DNA of 10,575 nucleotides from Porticoccus sp963925605 (GTDB lineage Bacteria > Pseudomonadota > Gammaproteobacteria > Pseudomonadales > Porticoccaceae). Under the pieces are notes generated by a model, which saw only the letters and a list, made by a program, of their open reading frames with translations, was not told the origin of the DNA and made no database searches. Every line of letters begins with the position of its first letter. The first letter of the stretch is position 1. Of this stretch, positions 1-6,625 are shown in pieces. The DNA lies in NCBI GenBank assembly GCA_963925605.1, contig CAWURY010000027.1, forward strand, positions 1-10,575. Direction: 5' to 3'. A program made the translations under genes and the position numbers.

Positions 1-1
1 T

Positions 2-547
2 CCTCTTACGGTTGGCGGCGGCGTGCGATCATTGATTGATATTAGAGCATTACTCAATGCCGGTGCTGATAAAGTAGGTGTTAATTCTGCAGCTGTAAAA
101 AACCCAGAATTCGTTCAAGCTGCGGCAGATCGTTTTGGTTCCCAGTGTATTGTCGTTGCAATTGACGCTAAACAAGTAAGCGCAAAAGACGAGCCTTTAC
201 GCTGGGAGGTGTTTACCCATGGCGGACGTAATACAACTGGAATTGATGTGTTAGCCTGGGCCAATAAAATGGCAAGTTATGGAGCAGGAGAAATTTTATT
301 GACGAGTATGGATAATGATGGAACTAAAAATGGCTTTAATCTTGCTCTTACTCGAGCTGTTAGCACAGCAGTAGATATTCCTGTTATCGCTTCAGGTGGC
401 GTGGGGAATTTACAGCATTTAGTGGACGGTATTCTTGAAGGAAAAGCCGATGCAGTTCTTGCAGCTAGCATTTTCCACTTTGGCGAACATACAATTCCTG
501 AGGCCAAGGCATATATGTCCGCAAAAGGTATTGAGATGAGACTCTAA
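2..547 (+). CDS. hisF: Imidazole glycerol phosphate synthase cyclase subunit HisF (5' end outside window)
   Basis: HisF is the cyclase half of the HisF-HisH enzyme. It uses ammonia delivered by HisH to convert PRFAR into imidazole glycerol phosphate and AICAR, linking histidine and purine synthesis in the cytoplasm. The visible 181 residues form the later strands of a (beta/alpha)8 barrel. Seen in order: the PLTVGGGVR phosphate-binding strand at the very start, the VVAIDAK segment carrying the second catalytic aspartate of the family, the LLTSMDNDGTKNG loop, and the IPVIASGGVGN phosphate site. The family is about 255 residues long, so roughly the first 75, including the first catalytic Asp, lie left of the window. 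The frame is open from base 2 and ends in TAA. It converges on ctpA with 25 bases between the stop codons and no obvious terminator hairpin. Identity is near certain. Confidence 0.97.
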   Translation, partial: PLTVGGGVRSLIDIRALLNAGADKVGVNSAAVKNPEFVQAAADRFGSQCIVVAIDAKQVSAKDEPLRWEVFTHGGRNTTGIDVLAWANKMASYGAGEILLTSMDNDGTKNGFNLALTRAVSTAVDIPVIASGGVGNLQHLVDGILEGKADAVLAASIFHFGEHTIPEAKAYMSAKGIEMRL

Positions 548-572
548 ATTTACATCAAAATTCTGGGTATTT

Positions 573-1827
573 TTATGATCCAAACTGTATTTTGTTTAAC
601 AGATGTAAACCCTGTAGTAAATTCAAAGCATCATGAAGTTGATTGTCGCTGATGATAACTTCCTTTTCTTCGAGATTTGTTTGATGTGATGGGCTGCTGA
701 GGTGTCTTGGTAAATTTTCTTCTTTTGTACTCATGTTATTCTTTTTTTCCCATACCCTTATGTCAGCAGGTTGAACTATAATATCTGGCTTTATCCCCGA
801 GCCTTGAATAGATCTTTTGTTTGGGGTGAAGTAACATGCAGTGGTTAACTTTATTCCACGGCTGTCTCCTAAAAGAAAGATTGTTTGAACAGAACCTTTA
901 CCGAAGCTATTGGTCCCGAGTATGAGTGCTCGACCATGGTCCTGGAGGGCACCCGCAACAATCTCTGCTGCGGAGGCTGAACCTTCATTTATAAGTACCA
1001 CAATAGGTAGCCCGTTTAGTCTGTCACCCGAAAAAGCCTGATAGCTTTCACTTGATTTAGCCCCCCGACCTTCGGTGTAAACTACTAACCCTCTATCTAG
1101 GACTGCATCTACAACCTCTATGGAGGTGGTAAGCAGCCACCCTGGATTGTTGCGCAAATCCAGAACTACCCCTTTCAGTTCGCTGTCTTCTTTAGATAGT
1201 TCTGACAATGCTTTTTTGAATTGCTGGCCTGTATTTGCGTGAAATTGTGCAATTCTGATGTACCCAAAGCCCGGGTCTTGGTATTTCACAGCGCACGCTG
1301 TTTACAAGAATAATATCGCGCTCAACGTTGACTTCAATCGGAACATCTGCTTGTTCTCGAACAATTGTTAATAGCAGTGTGGATCCTTTTGGTCCACGTA
1401 TTGCTTCAATGGCTTCACCAAAATTCATGTTTTGTACAGTATTTGAATCTAGCTTGATAATCAAATCTCCTGGTAATATGCCCGCCCTATATGCAGGACT
1501 TCCGTCAATTGGAGAGATGACTCTAATAGCCCCATTTTCTAAGCTTATTTCAATTCCTAAGCCTCCAAATTCACCTGAGGAATGCTCCTCCAATAAAGAA
1601 AAAGCTTGTTCATCTAGATAGACAGAATGAGGGTCTAGAGAGCTAAGAAGCCACTTTATGGACATTTCAAGTAACTTTTTGTCGTCGACTTCTTCTATGT
1701 ATTCTTGTCGGATTCTCTCGAAGGCCTGAGTGAAATAACGCAACTCTTCAAGTGGTAGGCGAAATTCTGTCTGGATTTCTTTTGCCTGAATGCAATTAGA
1801 AAACATATAAGATGGTAAAAATAACAT
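573..1827 (-). pseudogene. ctpA: Frameshifted carboxyl-terminal processing protease (S41 family, CtpA-like)
   Basis: This is a periplasmic S41 serine protease split into two frames. The N-terminal half (1827 to about 1291) has the LDPHSVYLD motif and a PDZ domain beginning at GGLGIEI. The C-terminal half (1289 to 573) has the catalytic core: Ser in NEGSASAAEI (codon 974-972) and Lys in SFGKGSVQT (codon 899-897), 25 residues apart as expected for the family. Reading SVR, skipping T at 1290, then continuing VKYQDPGFGY restores the usual spacing, so a single extra base explains the break. The joined product would be about 417-428 residues, normal for CtpA. The first ATG (1827) lacks a Shine-Dalgarno and gives a signal peptide with no charged n-region. 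An in-frame ATA at 1860-1858 has AGGA 7 bases upstream and a proper signal peptide. It is the last gene of the gpmI-envC cluster. Either it is a recent pseudogene or the base at 1290 is a sequencing error. Confidence 0.85.
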
Positions 1828-1864
1828 GAAAGAAAAGAGAATAGCGTGGACTTTAGGTATAGTT

Positions 1865-3049
1865 TTATCCTGGTTTATTTATGCTTTCTTTTGCATGGGA
1901 CAACCTAGGTAGTTTTTTCTTCAGCCAAATTTTTGGATTTAAAGGCTTACCACTTTGGCGTACTTCAAAATAAAGAGCATGCTTCTCTTGGCCTCCAGTA
2001 TTTCCAACTCTAGCAATAGTTTCTCCTTTTAGAACCCAGTCCCCCATTTTTTTTAGAAGAATTTGATTGTGAGCATACAGAGTCATGTACCCATCATTAT
2101 GGTTAACTATGACTAGCAAGCCATGGCCTTTGAGATAGTCGGAAAAGATAATTTCCCCATCATGAACAACACTCACTGGCGCCCCCTCTGTTGCACTCAA
2201 AAGCCATCCTTTTGAGTGCAATTCAGAGCCCATCAAAGGATTATAGTGGTTGCTTAAGCGGCCATTTACGGGCCAAGGTAGTTTACCTTGACTTACTGCA
2301 AAAGTTTTCTCAATAGAGGAGGGGGGGAACTGTTGGATGACTCTCTCCGCATCTACGAATATAGATTCCAGCCTACTTCGCTCGTTATCTAGTACGCTCA
2401 ACTTCGTTTGAGACGAGTAAATTTTTTTATTGAGACTTTCCATAGTCTTTTTTCTATTTTGCTGTGTTACTAGCAGACTTGTTGTAACTTTTCTAAGTTT
2501 GGAGCGATTTTCTAGGAGTTTATTTTGTCGGCTGAAAATTAATTTTTTAATACCCTCTAGCTCTTGGATAATTGATTTGTAGGCATTAATTTTTTTACCT
2601 CTAGCACGTAGAAAATAACTATAGTATTCAAGAGTTCTACTAATAGTCTGTGGATTTTTTTGACTTAACAGCAGCCTTATCGGTTCTTGGCCGCCATGAC
2701 GGTGCAAAGAGGTAATATAGTTTTTTATCAATTTTTTCTGGCTTTGCAGGGATACTTTTAAGGTAGTCTCTTCTGTATGGAGCGCCTTAAGTTCAAGATT
2801 TAAATTTTTTAACTCTCCCTCTAGGGTTTGTATTTTAAGGCTTAAGTCTGCTAAATTTAGTTCAGTATTTCTAAGCTTGTCGCTAAGTGATTCTTGATGC
2901 TCTCCATCCCCTTCTAGGGATTTTTGTAGGCTCAGAATGTCACTCTTAAGTTTGTTTAGATTTTGGAGAGCATTCGATTCTTCTGCTAATGTTGGTGCGA
3001 TGAGTATGAGCGCCAATGCTGCCGATTTTAATAATTGTTTCAGGTTCAT
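1865..3049 (-). CDS. envC: EnvC-like murein hydrolase activator (coiled coil plus degenerate LytM/M23 domain)
   Basis: This is probably a periplasmic activator of cell-division amidases, helping daughter-cell separation. It has 394 residues. Residues 1-22 are a Sec signal peptide (MNLKQLLKS, hydrophobic core, then PTLAEE). Residues 25 to about 240 are Lys/Glu/Leu-rich and read as long coiled coils. Residues 257-376 are an M23/LytM domain (LPWPVNGRLSNHY to LNPKIWL). The peptidase site is degenerate. The HxxxD motif reads HSKGW (H278 kept, Asp replaced by W282), and the HxH before FEV reads ALY (358-360), although the His of LYAH (326) remains. Two of three expected zinc ligands are therefore missing, which fits an activator and not an enzyme, as in E. 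coli EnvC. It starts 19 bases after the gpmI stop and shares that operon. The Shine-Dalgarno is weak. Which amidase it serves cannot be seen here. Confidence 0.93.
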   Translation of the reverse strand: MNLKQLLKSAALALILIAPTLAEESNALQNLNKLKSDILSLQKSLEGDGEHQESLSDKLRNTELNLADLSLKIQTLEGELKNLNLELKALHTEETTLKVSLQSQKKLIKNYITSLHRHGGQEPIRLLLSQKNPQTISRTLEYYSYFLRARGKKINAYKSIIQELEGIKKLIFSRQNKLLENRSKLRKVTTSLLVTQQNRKKTMESLNKKIYSSQTKLSVLDNERSRLESIFVDAERVIQQFPPSSIEKTFAVSQGKLPWPVNGRLSNHYNPLMGSELHSKGWLLSATEGAPVSVVHDGEIIFSDYLKGHGLLVIVNHNDGYMTLYAHNQILLKKMGDWVLKGETIARVGNTGGQEKHALYFEVRQSGKPLNPKIWLKKKLPRLSHAKESINKPG

Positions 3050-3068
3050 TACCGCTGACCGAAATGGA

Positions 3069-4616
3069 TTAATGAGTTTTAACTAAAGACTGCCCTGTCA
3101 TTTCTGTTGGTTGAGGTAAATCCATAAGGGCCAGGATGGTAGGGGAAATATCTGATAGCGCCCCATTGGGGAGTAAAGAAATTTTTCTATCTCCTACGTA
3201 AATTAGAGGTACAGGGAAGGTTGTATGCTGAGTATGAACTTGCCCGGTATTTTCATCAAACATTTGTTCTACATTGCCATGGTCAGCAGTAATTAGGCAT
3301 TGTCCCCCGACATTTCTGATTGCTAGTGTTACCTTTTCGATGCATTCATCGATTACCTCTACTGCTTTAACCGCTGCATCAAAAACGCCGCTATGGCCAA
3401 CCTGATCACAGTTGGCGTAGTTGCAAATAATGGCGTCATAGTCGCCATTATTAATTACTTCTAAGAGTTTTTGTGTAAGCTCATGGGCGCTCATTTCAGG
3501 CTTGAGATCGTAAGTAGCAACTTTTGGAGAGGGTATTAATATTCTTGACTCCCCATCAAAAAAACTTTCTTGTCCGCCACTAAAGAAAAAAGTTACATGT
3601 GCATATTTTTCAGTCTCGGCGATCCTTAATTGAGTTTTCCCTAGCTTGCTTAGATGTTCGCCTAGTGAATTAATGATGCTTTCTGGAGGAAATGCTACTG
3701 ACGCAGCTATATCCGACGAGTATTCTGTGGTCATTACAAAGTCAGCCAGCGAAAGCTTTACATCCCTATCAAACCCAGAAAAATTGTTGTCAACAAAGGC
3801 ATTGGTTATTTGCCGTGCTCGATCCGGACGAAAATTCATAAAAATAACCACATCATCATTCTTGATAGCGACAGGGTGCTCACCTTTAGCGCAGATTACA
3901 GTAGGTTGGACAAACTCATCACTTTGGCTGTTTTTGTAGCTGGCGTGTAGCGCCTCAATTGAGTTTAAAGCCTGATTTTTCGAAGAGCCTTGCGTCAACA
4001 TGTCATAGGCGACCTTTAATCGATCCCATCTTTGGTCTCTATCCATGGCATAAAATCGACCACATATGCTAGCAATACGTCCTACGCCTAGATCTAAGAA
4101 GATAGACTCTGTAACCCTTAATGAGGCCTCGGCACTTCTTGGCGGGGTGTCCCTGCCATCTAAAAATGCGTGTAAATAAACTTTTTTTGCTCCTCTTTGG
4201 GCAGCTAGTTTAATGATACTGTTTATGTGATCTTCGTGGCTATGTACTCCACCTGCAGAAAGCAGACCAAGAACGTGCACCGCTGTACCTTTGACGACTG
4301 CTTTATCTATAGCATTTACATAAGCTTGGTTAGTGAAAAAATCTCCATTTGTTATGGCATTGTTAATCTTAGATAGATTTTGATGCGTTATTCGTCCTGA
4401 ACCCAAAGCAACATGACCGACCTCACTGTTTCCCATCTGTCCCTCAGGAAGACCTACGGCAATTCCTGATGTGTTTATGAGACTGTGAGGGCAGGTTTTC
4501 CAGAGATTGTCTAACGTCGGTGTTTTCGCACTATGGATAGCATTATGTTTTTGATTTTTACTGTATCCGTACCCATCTATTATCAAAAGGAGTAGTGGTT
4601 TTTTCGGTTCAGTCAT
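3069..4616 (-). CDS. gpmI: 2,3-bisphosphoglycerate-independent phosphoglycerate mutase
   Basis: This enzyme interconverts 3- and 2-phosphoglycerate in glycolysis and gluconeogenesis, using two metal ions (commonly Mn) and a phosphoserine intermediate. From the chosen ATG the protein has 515 residues, matching the family's roughly 510-515. Visible motifs are LLIIDGYGYS (metal Asp14), QMGNSEVGH (nucleophile Ser64), HSHEDH, GRDTPPRSA, GRFYAMDRDQRWDR, MNFRPDRARQ, ITADHGNVEQM and HTQHTTFPVP, in the standard order for the alkaline-phosphatase-superfamily and phosphotransferase domains. An in-frame ATG 26 codons upstream (4694) has a better Shine-Dalgarno (AGGA, 4-base gap). It adds a segment (MIDANCSLPV...) not expected in the family, whereas the ATG at 4616 has no clear Shine-Dalgarno, so the start is unsettled. 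It heads the gpmI-envC-ctpA cluster and is divergent from the rhodanese gene. Identity is certain; the start is moderately sure. Confidence 0.96.
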   Translation of the reverse strand: MTEPKKPLLLLIIDGYGYSKNQKHNAIHSAKTPTLDNLWKTCPHSLINTSGIAVGLPEGQMGNSEVGHVALGSGRITHQNLSKINNAITNGDFFTNQAYVNAIDKAVVKGTAVHVLGLLSAGGVHSHEDHINSIIKLAAQRGAKKVYLHAFLDGRDTPPRSAEASLRVTESIFLDLGVGRIASICGRFYAMDRDQRWDRLKVAYDMLTQGSSKNQALNSIEALHASYKNSQSDEFVQPTVICAKGEHPVAIKNDDVVIFMNFRPDRARQITNAFVDNNFSGFDRDVKLSLADFVMTTEYSSDIAASVAFPPESIINSLGEHLSKLGKTQLRIAETEKYAHVTFFFSGGQESFFDGESRILIPSPKVATYDLKPEMSAHELTQKLLEVINNGDYDAIICNYANCDQVGHSGVFDAAVKAVEVIDECIEKVTLAIRNVGGQCLITADHGNVEQMFDENTGQVHTQHTTFPVPLIYVGDRKISLLPNGALSDISPTILALMDLPQPTEMTGQSLVKTH

Positions 4617-4720
4617 GACTTTTTGGGCTCTATTGGTTTTTTTAAAGATGCTAATTAAGAATCTTACCGGCAAAGAGCAATTAGCGTCAATCATGGTTTC
4701 CTGTTATAGGGTTCGCTGTG

Positions 4721-4726
4721 TATAAT
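4721..4726 (+). promoter_or_regulatory. Candidate -10 box for the rhodanese-like gene
   Basis: A perfect TATAAT lies in the gap between gpmI and the divergent rhodanese gene, about 55 bases before the TTG start. That would leave a leader of roughly 50 bases. The -35 region is poor (TTTCCT at 4697-4702, 18-base spacer, 3 of 6 matches to TTGACA), so the promoter would be modest or activator-helped. It overlaps the region that must also hold any gpmI promoter. Confidence 0.4.
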
Positions 4727-4781
4727 TTGGCAGTTTTATTGTTTTGTATTCTGTGAAAAATAACAAGCGGAGCTTTATATT

Positions 4782-5192
4782 TTGGAATTCTTTAATTTTA
4801 TAAGTGAACAATGGGTGCTTGTTAGTATTTTCATGGCGTTACTTTATTTATTTGCTATAAATGAGCGCGCTAAAAGCGGAAAGAGTGCTTCCCCTCATGT
4901 GGTGACTCGAATGATTAATGCGGATGAGGCTGTATTACTCGACATTCGTGATACAAAAGAATTTAACGCAGGACACATTGCGGGCGCTGTTAATATTCCC
5001 AACAGCAGGCTAAGTGCCTGTATATCCGAGCTAGAAAAATATCGCGGAAAAGTGATCATTATTGCCGATAAGGTTGGACAACATTCCGGAGCTATAGGGC
5101 GCACACTTCAGCAGCAAGGGTTCAGTGTGTTAAGGCTAAGCGGTGGCATGATGGAATGGAAAAATCAAAGCTTGCCAGTTGTAAAGGCATAA
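4782..5192 (+). CDS. yibN: Membrane-anchored rhodanese-like protein without catalytic cysteine (YibN type)
   Basis: A 136-residue protein with an N-terminal transmembrane helix (about residues 11-26, WVLVSIFMALLYLFAI) and a single rhodanese domain (about 37-134) that would face the cytoplasm. Rhodanese landmarks are LLDIRDTKEFNAGHIAGAVNIP (54-73) and RLSGGMMEW (118-126). The active-site loop reads IIIADKVGQHSG, with Asp96 where sulfurtransferases have the persulfide Cys. The only Cys (80) is outside the loop, so thiosulfate sulfurtransferase activity is not expected. From memory, E. coli YibN and its Pseudomonas counterpart also carry Asp here, so this is a family trait and not decay. The start is TTG, supported by GGAG at 4769-4772 with a 9-base gap. 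It sits beside gpmI as in many gammaproteobacteria, but the grxC-secB genes usually following are missing. The molecular role is not established from sequence. Confidence 0.88.
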   Translation: MEFFNFISEQWVLVSIFMALLYLFAINERAKSGKSASPHVVTRMINADEAVLLDIRDTKEFNAGHIAGAVNIPNSRLSACISELEKYRGKVIIIADKVGQHSGAIGRTLQQQGFSVLRLSGGMMEWKNQSLPVVKA

Positions 5193-5199
5193 GGGGTTG

Positions 5200-6624
5200 T
5201 CACTCTGCCTGATCGTTATCTTCGATCAGATTAAGTTCTTTTATTTTTCGAGTTAAAGTATTTCTGCCCCAACCAAGAATGTCGGCGGCAGTTTTCTTTC
5301 TGCCTCCAGTATGAGCCAGCGTTGCTTCGATTAATATCTGTTCAAAGCTTGCTGCTGCTCTCGCAAGAATAGCAGTATTGCCAGAAGCTAATTCGTTTTT
5401 TGCCCAATTTTTGAGCTGCTCTTCCCACGAACTGTAAGTATTAGGTGCGTTTTTTGATGCAGTGACAAATTCTGGAGGAAGGTCATCAATGTGCACTTCT
5501 CGACCGGGAGCCATTATTGTAATCCAGCGGCATATGTTTTCAAGTTGTCTGACATTGCCTTCCCATGGAAGATTGCACAGATGCTCTTCCGTTTCAGAAG
5601 AAAGAATTTTCGTCTCACCTTCTAGCTCTATAGAGGCCATCTCTAAAAAATGTTCCATTAATTTAGGGATATCTTCTCGACGGTCTATTAGTTTTGGCAG
5701 GTGGATCCGGATAACATTTAATCGGTGAAACAGATCCTCTCTGAATTTGTTTTGCAGAACTAGATTTTCTAAATTTTGATGGGTTGCAGCAATAATTCGA
5801 GTATCAGCTTTTATGGGATCATGACCGCCTACACGATAAAACTCTCCATTTGAAAGCACTCGAAGGAGTCTTGTTTGCGCTTCTGCCGGCATATCCCCGA
5901 TTTCATCAAGGAAGAGGGTGCCGCCATTTGCTTGCTCAAAGCGACCCTCTCTCCGATGAGTTGCGCCACTGAATGCACCTTTTTCATGACCAAAAAGCTC
6001 AGATTCTATTAGGTCATGAGGAATTGCAGCCATATTAAGCGCAATAAGTCGATTATTTTTTCGTGGACTATTGTTATGTAAGGCCTTAGCTACAAGCTCT
6101 TTCCCTGTCCCTGATGCCCCATTTATCAAAACAGTGATATTGGAATTTGATAGTCTTCCTATGGCACGAAAAACCTCTTGCATGGAAGGAGCTTCTCCAA
6201 TGATGTCACTGTTATTGCTAGAAGATTTTTTTTCTGGAATAAGATTATTTTTTTGTTCTTGCGCAAAACTAATCGCGCGTAGCGTTACAGCGACAAGCTC
6301 TTTAATGTCAAAAGGCTTCGGGACATACTCGAAGGCACCCCCTTGGTATGCTGCAACTGCACTATCAAGATCTGAGTGAGCAGTAGTTATAATCACCGGG
6401 AGGCCTGGGTTTGAAGAGTGAATTTTTTTTAACAATTGTAAGCCATCGATTCCTGGCATCCGTATATCGCTGATTATAGTATCAGGAGTTTCCTTGCTCA
6501 GCTCGTTAAGTAAGTCACTGCCCTTTTCAAAGCTTGCCACCGTAATAGCTTTCCTAGCTAACGCTTTTTCTATTACCCATCGAATAGATCGATCATCGTC
6601 AACAACCCAAACAGTACGCTTCAT
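5200..6624 (-). CDS. ntrC: Nitrogen regulation response regulator NtrC (sigma-54 activator)
   Basis: NtrC is phosphorylated by NtrB under nitrogen limitation, oligomerises at enhancers and uses ATP to open sigma-54 promoters such as that of glnA. It has 474 residues, close to E. coli NtrC (469). The receiver domain (1-120) has the acidic pocket D9-D11, phosphoacceptor D53 in IISDIRMPG, and K103. The AAA+ domain (about 140-370) shows Walker A GASGTGKE (169-176), the sigma-54 contact loop GAFSGA (216-221, Ser where most have Thr), Walker B GGTLFLDEIGD (234-243), RLLRVLSNGEFYRVGG, and REDLFHRLNVIRIHLP. A Fis-type helix-turn-helix occupies about 428-466 (TAADILGWGRNTLTRKIKEL). The ATG lies one base after the ntrB stop, with AGGCGA in the ntrB 3' end as a weak Shine-Dalgarno, so the two are translationally linked. 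It ends 7 bases from the convergent rhodanese gene. Confidence 0.97.
   Translation of the reverse strand: MKRTVWVVDDDRSIRWVIEKALARKAITVASFEKGSDLLNELSKETPDTIISDIRMPGIDGLQLLKKIHSSNPGLPVIITTAHSDLDSAVAAYQGGAFEYVPKPFDIKELVAVTLRAISFAQEQKNNLIPEKKSSSNNSDIIGEAPSMQEVFRAIGRLSNSNITVLINGASGTGKELVAKALHNNSPRKNNRLIALNMAAIPHDLIESELFGHEKGAFSGATHRREGRFEQANGGTLFLDEIGDMPAEAQTRLLRVLSNGEFYRVGGHDPIKADTRIIAATHQNLENLVLQNKFREDLFHRLNVIRIHLPKLIDRREDIPKLMEHFLEMASIELEGETKILSSETEEHLCNLPWEGNVRQLENICRWITIMAPGREVHIDDLPPEFVTASKNAPNTYSSWEEQLKNWAKNELASGNTAILARAAASFEQILIEATLAHTGGRKKTAADILGWGRNTLTRKIKELNLIEDNDQAE
5209..5229 (+). terminator. Possible terminator hairpin for the rhodanese gene, inside the 3' end of ntrC
   Basis: A perfect 7-base inverted repeat, CTGATCG / CGATCAG, with a 7-base loop starts 17 bases after the rhodanese stop. 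It is followed on the + strand by a loosely T-rich stretch (5230-5249, including CTTTTATTTTT). The stem is short and the T-run starts about 8 bases late, so termination would be weak. The same bases encode the NtrC tail (LIEDNDQ), so the symmetry could be coincidental. Confidence 0.3.
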
Positions 6625-6625
6625 T

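Noticed and set aside
548..572. Bidirectional terminator between hisF and ctpA
   Set aside because: No inverted repeat of useful length is visible in the 25-base gap.
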